Shown piece after piece: positions 8,152 through 15,970 of a stretch of DNA of 32,921 nt. Below the pieces are notes generated by a model that did no database searches, was not told the DNA's origin, and worked only from the letters and a program-made list of their open reading frames with translations. The position numbers and the translations under genes were made by a program. The stretch is from assembly GCA_947455865.1 (NCBI GenBank), contig CANGQZ010000009.1:1-32921 (forward strand). Direction: 5' to 3'. The DNA comes from Sphingomonadaceae bacterium (GTDB lineage Bacteria > Pseudomonadota > Alphaproteobacteria > Sphingomonadales > Sphingomonadaceae). The stretch's first letter is position 1; each line of letters opens with the position of its first letter.

Positions 8152-8483
8152 CGTTCGGGTCCAATCCAATAACTATATAGAGTCTTTAAATAAGGATTCT
8201 GAAGGCTGTTGGCCCTGTGGAAACCGGGAATTGCGGCTCCTGCCCGAATTTTCCCGGCCTGAACAGGGGGCAGCGCAAGGGCGACTCTGCGTGGATGCGC
8301 GTCAAGCCGGAGTTATCCCACCTATCCGCAGCATGTGGGAAACTGCGTCCACATGTCCACAACCTGGCAGGGCGCGCGCCGGTAGCGGGCAGCGAATGGC
8401 ATGGCCAAGTTGTCAGACTTCTCCTCCCGTGGTTTATGCGTCGCTCTATCCACAGTGCGCCAGCGCACCGACGACAGGCAGCG
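8152..8483. other. Putative chromosomal replication origin (oriC)
   Basis: This gap between hemE and the divergent DUF299 (RP001-type) gene has the genomic context of the Caulobacter origin and of the RP001-hemE boundary in Rickettsia. An AT-rich tract (8163-8200, containing TATATAG and TTTAAATAAGG) next to hemE could be the unwinding element in an otherwise GC-rich region. DnaA-box-like 9-mers cluster through the rest (listed separately). Three GANTC motifs, potential CcrM methylation sites, occur at 8180, 8195 and 8283. No TTAA-N7-TTAA CtrA box is visible. Gene orientation diverges from this point. Strong inference, but not shown experimentally here. Confidence 0.82.
8216..8454. promoter_or_regulatory. 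Cluster of DnaA-box-like 9-mers
   Basis: Against the consensus TTATCCACA, CTATCCACA at 8446-8454 matches 8 of 9. Sevens of nine occur at 8216-8224 (reverse, GTTTCCACA), 8322-8330 (CTATCCGCA), 8334-8342 (reverse, TTTCCCACA) and 8353-8361 (ATGTCCACA). Weaker six-of-nine matches lie at 8313 and 8345. The density within 240 bases is much higher than in the surrounding sequence as judged by eye. None is a perfect box, which is usual for alphaproteobacterial origins. Confidence 0.65.
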
Positions 8484-9332
8484 ATGACGACCCGGCTTCA
8501 CCTGCACCTGCTCTCGGACTCGACCGGCGAGACTCTGGAAATGATCGCAAAGGCCGCGCTCGCCCAGTTCGATGATGCCGACGTCATCAGGCATTTCTGG
8601 CCGATGGTCCGCTCGCAGCAGCACCTCGACCGGATTTTGGCCGAGATCGCCGCGAATCCCGGGCTGGTGCTGTTCACGCTGGTCAACAGCGAGATCCGCG
8701 GCCGGCTGGAAGATCGCTGCCGCGCGTTGGGGCTGCCGACGGTGCCGGCGCTCGATGCCGTGACGGCCGTGCTCGAGGACATGCTGGGGCAGGAAGCCAA
8801 GGCGCGGCCGGGGCGCCAGCACATGCTCGACGATGCCTATTTCGCGCGGGTCGAGGCTATCCAGTTCACCATTGCCCATGATGATGGGACCGCTTGGGAG
8901 GACTGGGAGAACGCCGATATCGTGCTGGCCGGGGTCTCGCGCTCGTCAAAGACGCCGACCAGCATCTATCTTGCCAACCGCGGCTACAAAGTGGCGAACA
9001 TCCCGATCGTGGTGGAAAGCCCGCCGCCGCCAGCACTGTTCTCGTTGCGGCGGCCGCTGGTGGTGGGGCTGACCACTGCACCCGAGCGGCTGATTCAGGT
9101 GCGGCGCAACCGGCTGCTGTCGCTCAACCAGGCGCCCGAGACGGCCTATGTCGATGCCGACCGGGTTGCGCGCGAGGTGCAGTATGCCCGGCGCATGTTC
9201 GGCGACAACGGCTGGCCGGTGATCGATGTGACGCGGCGCTCGATCGAGGAAACCGCCGCGGCTGTGATAAAGCTCTACAACGAGTACAAGGCTAACGGCG
9301 AGAGTGCCGATGCCGGGGCCAAGCCAATATGA
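8484..9332 (+). CDS. ppsR: Bifunctional kinase/pyrophosphorylase regulating PPDK or PEP synthase (DUF299, RP001 homologue)
   Basis: Proteins of this family phosphorylate and dephosphorylate a threonine on pyruvate phosphate dikinase or PEP synthase and so switch gluconeogenic PEP formation. The start [19 protein letters not shown] at 8484 follows AGGCAGCG and gives 282 residues, the family norm; the track ORF extends back into the origin region and is rejected. The P-loop-like [15 protein letters not shown] is present, as is a conserved C-terminal arginine-rich segment (QYARRMF) before the final helices. It borders the putative oriC on the side that RP001 does in Rickettsia. The next gene, maf, starts 22 bases beyond its stop. 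Confidence 0.93.
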   Translation: MTTRLHLHLLSDSTGETLEMIAKAALAQFDDADVIRHFWPMVRSQQHLDRILAEIAANPGLVLFTLVNSEIRGRLEDRCRALGLPTVPALDAVTAVLEDMLGQEAKARPGRQHMLDDAYFARVEAIQFTIAHDDGTAWEDWENADIVLAGVSRSSKTPTSIYLANRGYKVANIPIVVESPPPPALFSLRRPLVVGLTTAPERLIQVRRNRLLSLNQAPETAYVDADRVAREVQYARRMFGDNGWPVIDVTRRSIEETAAAVIKLYNEYKANGESADAGAKPI

Positions 9333-9354
9333 GCGCAGGGGCGGCCGGCGGTTC

Positions 9355-9939
9355 ATGCTGATTCTGGCTTCCCAAAGCGCATCGCGGCGGGCGATGCTCG
9401 AGGCGGCTGGGGTGCCGTTCATGGCGTTGCCAGCGGCGGTGGACGAGCGGGCGATCGAGGCCGGCCTGGGCGACGCGCTGCCCGCGGCGGTGGCGACGAG
9501 CCTGGCCGAGGCCAAGGCGCTGGCCGTTTCCGCGCAGCATCCCGGTCGGCTGGTGCTGGGCAGTGACAGTCTGGCGGTCTGCGCCGGACGGCGCTTTGAC
9601 AAGCCGGCGGACCGCGAGGCGGCGGCGGCGCATCTGCGCTTCTTTGCCGGGCGGACCCTGACGCTGCACAGCGCGGCGGCGCTCGCGCGGGATGGGGATG
9701 TGGTGTGGCGACATGCCGCTGCGGCGTCATTGCGGGTGGCGGCGCTATCGGACGCCTTCATTGCCGACTATCTGACCTACGAATGGCCGGCGGTGGCGGG
9801 CTGCGTGGGCGTTTTTCGGATCGAAGGGCGCGGGGTGCAATTGTTCGAGGCGATCGACGGCGATCATTTCACCGTGCTGGGCATGCCGCTGCTGGCGGTG
9901 CTGGGCGCGCTGCGCGAGATGGGCGAGTTGCCGCGGTGA
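9355..9939 (+). CDS. maf: Maf-family nucleotide pyrophosphatase
   Basis: Maf proteins hydrolyse non-canonical or modified nucleoside triphosphates to monophosphates, a house-cleaning role. The N-terminal [19 protein letters not shown] is the family signature with the SxSxRR nucleotide-binding loop. Residue 65 onward reads GSDSL where many members have GADT, so the catalytic acid is kept but flanking residues differ. [11 protein letters not shown] near the end matches the conserved xVxGLP segment. I start at ATG 9355 (194 residues); the track ORF's upstream methionine adds an atypical stretch. The aroE start overlaps its stop (GTGA), indicating translational coupling. Confidence 0.92.
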   Translation: MLILASQSASRRAMLEAAGVPFMALPAAVDERAIEAGLGDALPAAVATSLAEAKALAVSAQHPGRLVLGSDSLAVCAGRRFDKPADREAAAAHLRFFAGRTLTLHSAAALARDGDVVWRHAAAASLRVAALSDAFIADYLTYEWPAVAGCVGVFRIEGRGVQLFEAIDGDHFTVLGMPLLAVLGALREMGELPR

Positions 9940-10793
9940 GCCGGCCTTATGCAGAGGTGATCGGCGATCCGATCGCGCAATCCAAATCGCCGGCGATTCA
10001 CGGCTTCTGGCTGGCGGAACTGGGGATCGACGCCGAATACAGCGCATGCCACGTCACCGCCGCCGGCCTGGCCGACTATCTGACCGCACGGCGGCGCGAT
10101 TGCGCCTGGCGCGGCTGCAACGTGACGATGCCGCACAAGCAAGCGGTGATGCCGCTGCTGGACCGCATCGATCCGCTGGCGGCACGGGTCGGCGCGGTCA
10201 ACACCATCGTCCCCGAAGCTGGCGGGCTGGCAGGATACAACACCGACGTGCCGGGATTCCTCGAACCGCTCGCGCCGCTGCTGGCCGAAACGCACCTGTT
10301 CCGGATGGCGCGGGTGCTGGGTACGGGCGGCGCAGCGCGGGCGATTGTCGCGGGGCTGGCTGGACACGGTTTTGCCATCGTGCTGGCGGGGCGCGATCCG
10401 GCCAAGGCGCGGGCGCTGCTGGATGAGCTCGATCCCGGGCACGAGCATTATCCGGCCGATCTCGCGCATTTTGCCGCGCCGACCGATTTCGCGTTCGATG
10501 ATCGCCAAGGGTGCTGCGATCTGGTGGTCAACGCCAGTTCGCTGGGGATGACGGGGCAGCCCCCGCTGGTGTTCGACTGGAGCCATGCCCCGCCGGGGAG
10601 CGTGGCCTACGACATCGTGACGTCGCCGCTAGACACCGAATTTCTGCGCGGGGCGCGGGCGGCCGGGCTGCGCACCATCGACGGGCTGACCATGCTGATC
10701 GGCCAGGCTGACCACGCCTTTGCGCGGTTTTTCGGGCAGCGCCCGCCGCGCGGCGGCGATGCCGAGCTGAGGAAGCGGATCACCGGTGGCTGA
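9936..10793 (+). CDS. aroE: Shikimate dehydrogenase
   Basis: AroE reduces 3-dehydroshikimate to shikimate with NADPH in aromatic amino acid synthesis. It starts at a GTG ([26 protein letters not shown]) overlapping the maf stop by four bases. The track ORF begins 77 codons earlier, in a frame inside maf, and is not the real start. GCNVTMPHK holds the catalytic lysine, GAVNTI and YNTDVPGF hold substrate-binding residues, and the NADPH-binding loop is [18 protein letters not shown] and [10 protein letters not shown] are also family motifs. At 285 residues it is slightly longer than E. coli AroE (272). Overlaps coaE by 8 bases. Confidence 0.97.
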   Translation: MSRPYAEVIGDPIAQSKSPAIHGFWLAELGIDAEYSACHVTAAGLADYLTARRRDCAWRGCNVTMPHKQAVMPLLDRIDPLAARVGAVNTIVPEAGGLAGYNTDVPGFLEPLAPLLAETHLFRMARVLGTGGAARAIVAGLAGHGFAIVLAGRDPAKARALLDELDPGHEHYPADLAHFAAPTDFAFDDRQGCCDLVVNASSLGMTGQPPLVFDWSHAPPGSVAYDIVTSPLDTEFLRGARAAGLRTIDGLTMLIGQADHAFARFFGQRPPRGGDAELRKRITGG

Positions 10794-11388
10794 TGGGCGG
10801 CCCTATATCCTTGGCCTGACCGGCTCGATCGGGATGGGCAAATCGGCTGTCGCGGCGATGTTCGCCGGGCTGGGGGTGCCGGTGTTCGATGCCGATGCGG
10901 CGGTGCATGCGCTGCAGGGCCCGGGCGGCGAACTGTTGCCAGAAATAGAGGCGGCGTTTCCCGGCAGCACCGGACCGGACGGGGTCAACCGCGGCAAACT
11001 GGGCGCGGCGGTGTTTGGCAACCGCGCAGAACTGGCCCGGCTGGAAGCGATCGTCCACCCGGCGGTGGCGCGGCTGCGGCAGGCATTTCTGGCGGAACAT
11101 GCCGAGCGGCCGCTGGTGGTGTTCGATATCCCGCTGCTGTTCGAAAAGGGCGGGCAGGATCAGGTCGATGCGGTGGTGGTGGTTTCAGCCCCCGCCGAGG
11201 TGCAGCGCGAACGGGTGCTGGCGCGACCGGGGATGACCACGGAGAAATTCGCGCAGATCCTGACGCTGCAGGTGCCCGATGCCGAGAAGCGGGCGCGGGC
11301 CGATCATGTGATCGACACCGGCACGTCGCTGGCGGCAACGCGGCATGAAGTGCAAGCGCTGGTCCACCGGCTGACGGGCAGGGCATAG
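10786..11388 (+). CDS. coaE: Dephospho-CoA kinase
   Basis: CoaE phosphorylates dephospho-CoA at the 3' ribose hydroxyl, the last step of coenzyme A synthesis. The 200-residue protein has the Walker A motif [11 protein letters not shown] near its start, the conserved DADAAVH, and [12 protein letters not shown]. The start is a GTG at 10786 inside the aroE end, an 8-base overlap that suggests coupled translation. [24 protein letters not shown] fits the family lid region. Length is typical. It belongs to the maf-aroE-coaE-dnaQ run that flanks the origin in many alphaproteobacteria. Confidence 0.97.
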   Translation: MADGRPYILGLTGSIGMGKSAVAAMFAGLGVPVFDADAAVHALQGPGGELLPEIEAAFPGSTGPDGVNRGKLGAAVFGNRAELARLEAIVHPAVARLRQAFLAEHAERPLVVFDIPLLFEKGGQDQVDAVVVVSAPAEVQRERVLARPGMTTEKFAQILTLQVPDAEKRARADHVIDTGTSLAATRHEVQALVHRLTGRA

Positions 11389-11437
11389 TCCACTTCCCCA
11401 CTTGCGCGGCGCGCACGGCGGGCCGATAGGTTAGGCG

Positions 11438-12127
11438 ATGCGCGAGATCATCTTCGACACCGAAACCACCGGACTCGATCCGAAAACGGGTGACCGGATG
11501 GTGGAAATCGGCTGCATCGAACTGGTCAACCGGGTGCCGACCGGCGCGATGTTCCATGGCTATTTCAACCCCGATCGCGACATGCCGGCCGAGGCAGAGG
11601 CGGTCCACGGCCTCTCCGCCAGCTTCCTCTCTGACAAGCCGCGTTTTGCCGAGCGCGCGGGCGAACTGCTCGAATTCCTGGCGGAGGCGCCGCTGGTGGC
11701 GCACAACGCCGGGTTCGACTTTGCCTTCCTCAATGCCGAGCTGAGCATGATCGGGCTGGCGCCGGTGTGCCACAGCCGAATGATCGACACGGTCAAGCTG
11801 GCGCGGGTGCGCCATCCGGGGGCCAAGCTCTCGCTCGATGCGCTGTGCACCCGCTATGGGATCGACCGCAGCCACCGCACCCGCCACGGCGCGCTGCTCG
11901 ATGCCGAGCTCCTGGCGCAAGTCTATGTCGAGCTGACCGGCGGGCGCCAGATCGGGCTTGAACTCGCCTGCGGGCCAGTCGACGCGATCGATGCCGCGAT
12001 GGCCGCGCCGCCGCGCGAACGGGTGTTCCGCCCGGCCCGGCCACATTCTGCGAGCGAGGCCGAACTCGCCGCGCACACCGCGTTTCTGGAGACGGTGAAA
12101 GCGCCGCTCTGGCTTGGCGGAACCTAA
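11438..12127 (+). CDS. dnaQ: DNA polymerase III epsilon subunit (3'-5' proofreading exonuclease)
   Basis: DnaQ proofreads newly made DNA as part of the replicative polymerase core. Exo I is IIFDTETTGLDP (catalytic Asp and Glu), Exo II is VAHNAGFDFAFLN, and Exo III-epsilon is HRTRHGALLDAELLAQVY with the catalytic His and Asp. At 229 residues it has the exonuclease domain plus a short C-terminal tail that would bind the polymerase alpha subunit. The start ATG at 11438 lies 49 bases after coaE. Its position next to the origin matches the order known from other alphaproteobacteria. Confidence 0.97.
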   Translation: MREIIFDTETTGLDPKTGDRMVEIGCIELVNRVPTGAMFHGYFNPDRDMPAEAEAVHGLSASFLSDKPRFAERAGELLEFLAEAPLVAHNAGFDFAFLNAELSMIGLAPVCHSRMIDTVKLARVRHPGAKLSLDALCTRYGIDRSHRTRHGALLDAELLAQVYVELTGGRQIGLELACGPVDAIDAAMAAPPRERVFRPARPHSASEAELAAHTAFLETVKAPLWLGGT

Positions 12128-12145
12128 GCAGCAGGAGCAAGTACT

Positions 12146-12712
12146 ATGGACATTCGCGTTTCCGGTCATCAGGTCGCCACGGGCGAAGCCTTGCAGACTC
12201 ACGCGTCCGAGCGCTTGACCGCGACGGTCGAGAAGTATTTCAGCAAGGCGCTGTCGAGCCACGTCACCTTCAACCGCGCCCCGGCGGGCGCGTTCCGCTG
12301 CGACATCGTCACCCATGTGATGCAAGGGCTGATCCTCAAAGGGGCCGGAATCGCGCAGGACGCGCATATTGCGTTCGATCAGGCGGCGGACAAGATCGAC
12401 AAGCAGCTGCGGCGCTACAAGCGGCGGCTCAACGATCATCACGAAGCGGCCGGGTATGCGGTGCGGGCGGAGGAGGCGGCCTATGTCGTGTTCGCCGAGC
12501 CCGAGCCCGAGGCCGATGAGATCGAAGCCGACGCTCCGCTGGTGATTGCGGAGACAACCGTGGATGTGCCCACGGCGACTGTCTCCGATGCCGTCATGAT
12601 GCTCGATTTGCGCAATACCAACGCGCTGCTCTTCAAAAATGCTGGCACCGGACGCCATAATATGGTTTATCGCCGCGGCGACGGCTCGATCGGCTGGGTC
12701 GAACCGTCCTGA
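12146..12712 (+). CDS. hpf: Ribosome hibernation promoting factor, long form
   Basis: Long HPF dimerises 70S ribosomes into inactive 100S particles in slow growth. Residues 1-100 form the S30AE domain (MDIRVSGHQVATGEALQTHASERL... KIDKQLRRYKRRL). An acidic linker (about 110-135) joins a C-terminal dimerisation domain with MLDLRNTNALLFKNAGTGRHNMVYRRGDG. Total 188 residues, as expected for the long form. An AGGAG ribosome site precedes the ATG at 12146. ptsN follows after 144 bases; rpoN, which often precedes hpf in proteobacteria, is not here, dnaQ being directly upstream instead. Confidence 0.95.
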   Translation: MDIRVSGHQVATGEALQTHASERLTATVEKYFSKALSSHVTFNRAPAGAFRCDIVTHVMQGLILKGAGIAQDAHIAFDQAADKIDKQLRRYKRRLNDHHEAAGYAVRAEEAAYVVFAEPEPEADEIEADAPLVIAETTVDVPTATVSDAVMMLDLRNTNALLFKNAGTGRHNMVYRRGDGSIGWVEPS

Positions 12713-12856
12713 CCCCTTTCCCGTCAGAAACCCGGGCCGGGGCGCGGATTTTCAGGTGCTTTCAGGAGGAGGGACCCGGTTTTTCCGGGGCAAGCGTTAT
12801 ATCCGGCATCCGCGCGAGGCGGGTGACCGAGGCATGACAGGCGATTTGAACAGGCA

Positions 12857-13318
12857 ATGACCGCGCTTTTCACCCTCCTTCCCGACGCCGTGGGCACGAT
12901 CCGCGCCGACAGCAAACCCGCCATCCTCCAGCTGCTCGCGCAGCGGTTCGCGCAAGTCTATGCGCTCGAACCGCATACCGTGCTCGAGCGGATCGAGGAA
13001 CGCGAACGCCTTGGCTCGACCGGATTCGGCCGCGGCGTGGCTATCCCTCATGCCCGGATCGACGGGCTGGCCCGGCCGGTTGCCGCGTTCCTGCGGCTTG
13101 AGGCCCCGGTGGCGTTTGACGCCGCCGATGGCATGCCGGTCGATCTGGTGTTCGGCCTGCTTTCGCCGGAGCAATCGGGTGCGGCGCACCTCCACGCGCT
13201 GGCGGCGATTTCCCGGCTGATGCGCGACGAGCGGATGCACCGGGCGCTGAGCGAGGCGCCGGGTGCCGAGGCGCTTTATGGCCTGCTGTGCAATGTCATC
13301 GACCGCGACGCCGCTTAA
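12857..13318 (+). CDS. ptsN: PTS IIA-Ntr regulatory protein
   Basis: PtsN is the terminal phosphoacceptor of the nitrogen-related phosphotransferase system and regulates carbon, nitrogen and potassium functions by protein contacts rather than sugar transport. The phosphorylated histidine lies in VAIPHARIDGL. GSTGFGRGVAIPH, PVDLVFGLLSPE and AHLHALAAISRLMRD are standard IIA-Ntr motifs. Length is 153 residues, normal. The gap before it (12713-12856) shows no strong terminator, so cotranscription with hpf is likely. Its end overlaps the start of the next gene by 26 bases. Confidence 0.94.
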   Translation: MTALFTLLPDAVGTIRADSKPAILQLLAQRFAQVYALEPHTVLERIEERERLGSTGFGRGVAIPHARIDGLARPVAAFLRLEAPVAFDAADGMPVDLVFGLLSPEQSGAAHLHALAAISRLMRDERMHRALSEAPGAEALYGLLCNVIDRDAA

Positions 13319-13793
13319 CCAGCAATCGGACACCGCAGGCGAGGCGAGTTCCGGGGCAACGCTGCACTGGCGGGCGCTGGAAGGCCTCTATGCATCGGCA
13401 CCGATCAATCGCCTGTTCGAATCGCGGCTGAGCGTGCTGGGCGAAGGCGCGGCGCGGATTGCGTTCACCGTGGATTCCCGGGTGCACCATGCCGCCGGCG
13501 CGGCGCACGGGACGATCTATTTCAAGATGCTGGACGATGCCGCGTTCTACGCGGCGAACACGCTGGTCACCGACCGGTTCCTGCTGACCACCTCGTTCAA
13601 CCTGCACTTTGTTCGGCCGGTCAAGTCCGGCGCGCTGGTGGCCGAAGGGCGATGGGTCAGCGGGCGGCGGCGGGTGTTGGTGGCCGAAGCCCGCCTGCTC
13701 GACGCGAGTGGCGAGGAAGTGGGGCGCGGCACCGGCACGTTCATGCGCAGCCGGATCGCGCTGTCGGGGCTGCCGGGATATCGCATTGGATGA
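13293..13793 (+). CDS. PaaI-type hotdog-fold thioesterase
   Basis: A 166-residue hotdog-domain protein likely to hydrolyse acyl- or aryl-CoA thioesters. The conserved segment HAAGAAHGTIYFKMLDDAAFYAAN holds the probable catalytic acid and the long central helix; LTTSFNLHFVRPVKSG and GRGTGTFMRSR follow as in PaaI relatives. I start at ATG 13293 (MSSTATPLNQQS), inside the end of ptsN, because the next in-frame Met is far inside the domain; the track's 13263 start is less likely. Its stop overlaps the DUF1491 start. Substrate cannot be predicted from context. Confidence 0.85.
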   Translation: MSSTATPLNQQSDTAGEASSGATLHWRALEGLYASAPINRLFESRLSVLGEGAARIAFTVDSRVHHAAGAAHGTIYFKMLDDAAFYAANTLVTDRFLLTTSFNLHFVRPVKSGALVAEGRWVSGRRRVLVAEARLLDASGEEVGRGTGTFMRSRIALSGLPGYRIG

Positions 13794-14115
13794 CACCCGC
13801 CTGCCCGCCGGGCTCGAGGTTTCCGGGCTGATCCGTCAGGTTCAGGCCGCCGGTGGATTCGCCGCGGTGCTGGCCAAGGGCGAGCCCGAAGCGGGCACGC
13901 TGGTGGTGGTGCTGACTGCCAATGGCAGCCCGCCCCGCGCCTTCGAACGGATGCCACAAGCCGATGGCAGCCGCCGCTGGGCGCTGGCCCGGGCCGAGTC
14001 GGACGAGGCACCGCACGAATTTGCCGAGTGGCTGGCGCGGCGACAGGCGCAGGACCGCGACTTGTGGATTGTGGAACTGGACATCCCGCAAGGCGAACGG
14101 TTCATCGGATTGTAA
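13786..14115 (+). CDS. DUF1491 family protein
   Basis: A 109-residue cytoplasmic protein. DUF1491 members begin with a segment like TRLPAGLEVSGLIRQVQAAGGFAAVLAKGEPEAG, exactly as seen here, and continue with a strand pair around TLVVVLTANG and a C-terminal LWIVELDI. The only start near that motif is a TTG at 13786 (then DDTRLPAG), overlapping the thioesterase stop by eight bases; the long track ORF at 13609 is mostly a shadow. It is the last gene of the tight rightward run from the origin. Biochemical function is unknown for the family. Confidence 0.85.
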   Translation: MDDTRLPAGLEVSGLIRQVQAAGGFAAVLAKGEPEAGTLVVVLTANGSPPRAFERMPQADGSRRWALARAESDEAPHEFAEWLARRQAQDRDLWIVELDIPQGERFIGL

Positions 14116-14155
14116 TGTTGCGCGGGTTGACTCGCTTGCGCCGCACAAACAAAGG

Positions 14156-14180
14156 CCGCCTTCCACGCATGCGAAGGCGG
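14156..14180. terminator. Possible hairpin after DUF1491
   Basis: An 8-base stem CCGCCTTC/GAAGGCGG encloses a 9-base loop, about 40 bases past the DUF1491 stop. There is no T-tract on the plus strand, so termination is only a possibility. The remainder of the 212-base gap before the next gene shows nothing else clear. Confidence 0.4.
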
Positions 14181-14327
14181 TCAGCCGGGCAATAAGGTCC
14201 GGCGATTGGCACGCAGACGGGTGGCAGCCGGCGGGTTTCCCGGTGGGGGGCAATCGGGCGGCATGACTGCCCTGGCGCATCCCTCCGCACCCGTGCAGGC
14301 GCGCCAACCGCCGATTTAGATGGTCCT

Positions 14328-14966
14328 ATGAGCCGCAAGCTCGATAAAGCCAGTGCCCTTGCCGTGGCGCTGACATTTACTGTTACGATCTTGAGCGCCG
14401 ATGGTTCCGGCGCGATTGCTCAGGCAATCACTCCGCGGCTTGAGCCGCTGCCCGTGGCCGCTGCAGAGCCGGCCGCTCTCCCCCTCGCCGCATCGCCCGA
14501 CGAAGCGCAGCCCGCGTTCGATACCGCCGATCTGCCCGCCGTTGCTGCGGCGCGTCCCACCCTTGCCGATCTTGTCGCCGATCAGCCCTCGACGGGCGAG
14601 ATGTCGCGCGAGCTGGAATGCCTGGCCGGGGCGATCTATTTCGAAGCCAAGAGCGAAAGCCTGGCCGGCCAGCTGGCCGTGGGCAGGGTGATCGTCAACC
14701 GCGCGCGTTCGGGGCGTTTCCCGGCGTCGTATTGCGGCGTGGTGTTCCAGCGCTCGCAGTTCTCGTTCGTGCGCGGCAGCGCCATGCCCACGATCAACCG
14801 CGCCTCGCGCGGGTGGCAGACGGCAGCAGCGATGGCGCGGATTGCACACGATGGTTCGTGGACCAGCCCGGCCGAAGGCGCGCTGTTCTTCCATGCGGCC
14901 CGCGTTTCGCCCGGCTGGCGGCTGACCCGCATCGCGCGGGTCGACAATCACGTGTTCTATCGGTGA
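14328..14966 (+). CDS. SleB-like cell wall hydrolase, exported
   Basis: The 212-residue protein starts with a signal peptide (hydrophobic SALAVALTFTVTILSADG, cleavage probably near IAQA), then a Pro/Ala-rich linker to about residue 85. The Hydrolase_2 domain follows: MSRELECLAGAIYFEAKSES with the likely catalytic glutamate in YFEA, then AVGRVIVNRARSGRFP, CGVVFQRSQFSFVR and a C-terminal AARVSPGW. Members cut peptidoglycan, as in spore cortex lysis and, in non-sporulating alphaproteobacteria, wall remodelling. It stands alone, followed 6 bases after the stop by a strong terminator. Confidence 0.9.
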   Translation: MSRKLDKASALAVALTFTVTILSADGSGAIAQAITPRLEPLPVAAAEPAALPLAASPDEAQPAFDTADLPAVAAARPTLADLVADQPSTGEMSRELECLAGAIYFEAKSESLAGQLAVGRVIVNRARSGRFPASYCGVVFQRSQFSFVRGSAMPTINRASRGWQTAAAMARIAHDGSWTSPAEGALFFHAARVSPGWRLTRIARVDNHVFYR

Positions 14967-14972
14967 GTTGTT

Positions 14973-14994
14973 ATGCCCCGGTTCGCCGGGGCAT
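14973..14994 (+). terminator. Intrinsic terminator with UUCG loop after the SleB-like gene
   Basis: A perfect 9-base stem ATGCCCCGG/CCGGGGCAT closed by the very stable TTCG tetraloop, then TT. It begins 6 bases past the stop codon. Strong hairpin, short T-tract. Confidence 0.75.
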
Positions 14995-15008
14995 TTGCAA
15001 CCTGCGCC

Positions 15009-15026
15009 GCCCCGAACCTTCGGGGC
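15009..15026. repeat. Short perfect palindrome
   Basis: GCCCCGAA, two bases, TTCGGGGC: an 8-base perfect inverted repeat 14 bases downstream of the UUCG terminator. It could be a second terminator or part of the repeat cluster that follows. Confidence 0.5.
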
Positions 15027-15042
15027 AAATCGTTGGTTGGGC

Positions 15043-15180
15043 GCGCTTCAAGCATCCGCTTGAAGCTTGCTGCACCAGCCCACTCCCCCACCCGGCCAAT
15101 CAAAGCATACCATCTTGTTGGGTGGCCGGGTGGGGGAGTGGGCTGGTGCGCTAGTCCTTTGCGGAGGCGGAGGGCTCAAC
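15043..15180 (+). repeat. Dispersed repeat, copy A (long centre)
   Basis: The left arm (15043-15076) and the right arm (15161-15180) each recur in inverted orientation at 24184-24245, at 30 of 34 and 19 of 20 identical positions by hand alignment. The left arm itself folds: CTTCAAGC, ATCC, GCTTGAAG. In this copy an 84-base centre, mostly a large palindrome, separates the arms; in copy B the centre is only 8 bases. Lies between the SleB-like gene and xth, which are convergent, so no gene is interrupted. Confidence 0.8.
15072..15149. repeat. 27-base perfect inverted repeat with 24-base loop
   Basis: The arms at 15072-15098 and 15123-15149 are exact reverse complements over 27 bases (beginning GCACCAGCCCACTCCCC). 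The loop is ATCAAAGC... to GGG. This is the largest perfect inverted repeat I noticed. As RNA it would form a very stable hairpin in either direction; as DNA it resembles a small palindromic mobile or REP-like unit. Lies 33 bases beyond the xth stop. Confidence 0.9.
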
Positions 15181-15181
15181 A

Positions 15182-15970
15182 TCAAAGACTCCGCACTTCC
15201 ACCCACATCGGCGCGTGATCGCTGGCCTTTTCCCGGCCGCGATGGTCCTTGTCGACCCCGGCGGCGACCAGCCGGTCGGCGAGTTCGGGCGAGAGCAGCG
15301 CGTGATCGATGCGGAAGCCATGATCGCGCTGCCAGGCGCCTGCCTGATAATCCCAGAACGTCCACACCCCGCCGCGCGGGTTGAGCGTGTCCAGGGCGTC
15401 GGTCCAGCCATCGCCCAGCAGCCGGGCATAGGCATCGCGCGATTCGGGCTGCATCAGCGCGTCGCTCGCCATGGCCGGCGGGGCCCAGACGTCCTTGTCC
15501 TCGGGGATGACGTTGTAATCGCCGAGCACCGCGGCAGCGACTTCCTCGGCCTCGATTTCGGCCATGCGCGCGCGCAGGCGCTCCATCCACCGCAGTTTGT
15601 AATCGAACTTTGGCCCGGGGACCGGGTTGCCGTTGGGGAGGTAGATCCCGGCGATGCGTAGGCCGAAGACATCGGCTTCAAGGTAGCGCGAGTGGAGATC
15701 TTCGGGATCGCCGGCGAGGCCGCGCTGGATCTCGACCGGTTGCTGCCCATCGGCGAGCATGGCGACGCCGTTGAAGCCCTTTTGCCCGTGCCAGATCGCG
15801 CCGTAGCCGATCTTTTCAAACTCGGCGGCGGGGAAGCCTTCGTCCTGAGTCTTGATTTCCTGAAGACAGGCGACCGCCGGGCGGGTCTCCTCAAGCCATT
15901 CGAGCAGGCGCGGCAGCCGCGCCTTGATTCCGTTGATATTGAAGCTGGCCAGCCGCAGGGTCTGCGCCAT
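15182..15970 (-). CDS. xth: Exodeoxyribonuclease III (AP endonuclease)
   Basis: Xth cleaves DNA at abasic sites and trims 3' ends in base-excision repair. The start MAQTLRLASFNINGIKARLPRLLEWL at 15970 gives 262 residues, normal; the track ORF's longer form begins inside erpA. The metal-binding glutamate is in CLQEIKTQD, catalytic Tyr and Asn region in GIYLPNGNP, VLGDYNVIPEDKDVW holds Asp/Asn, and the final KASDHAPMWVEV holds the catalytic Asp-His. Its ATG overlaps the erpA stop (TGATG), so the two are probably translated together. Confidence 0.97.
   Translation of the reverse strand: MAQTLRLASFNINGIKARLPRLLEWLEETRPAVACLQEIKTQDEGFPAAEFEKIGYGAIWHGQKGFNGVAMLADGQQPVEIQRGLAGDPEDLHSRYLEADVFGLRIAGIYLPNGNPVPGPKFDYKLRWMERLRARMAEIEAEEVAAAVLGDYNVIPEDKDVWAPPAMASDALMQPESRDAYARLLGDGWTDALDTLNPRGGVWTFWDYQAGAWQRDHGFRIDHALLSPELADRLVAAGVDKDHRGREKASDHAPMWVEVRSL

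Noticed and set aside
8186-8189. CtrA-binding site in the origin
   Set aside because: Only one TTAA half-site is present and no second one at seven bases' spacing.
10985-12658. 557-residue minus-strand ORF
   Set aside because: Antisense to coaE, dnaQ and hpf, all of which have catalytic or structural motifs.
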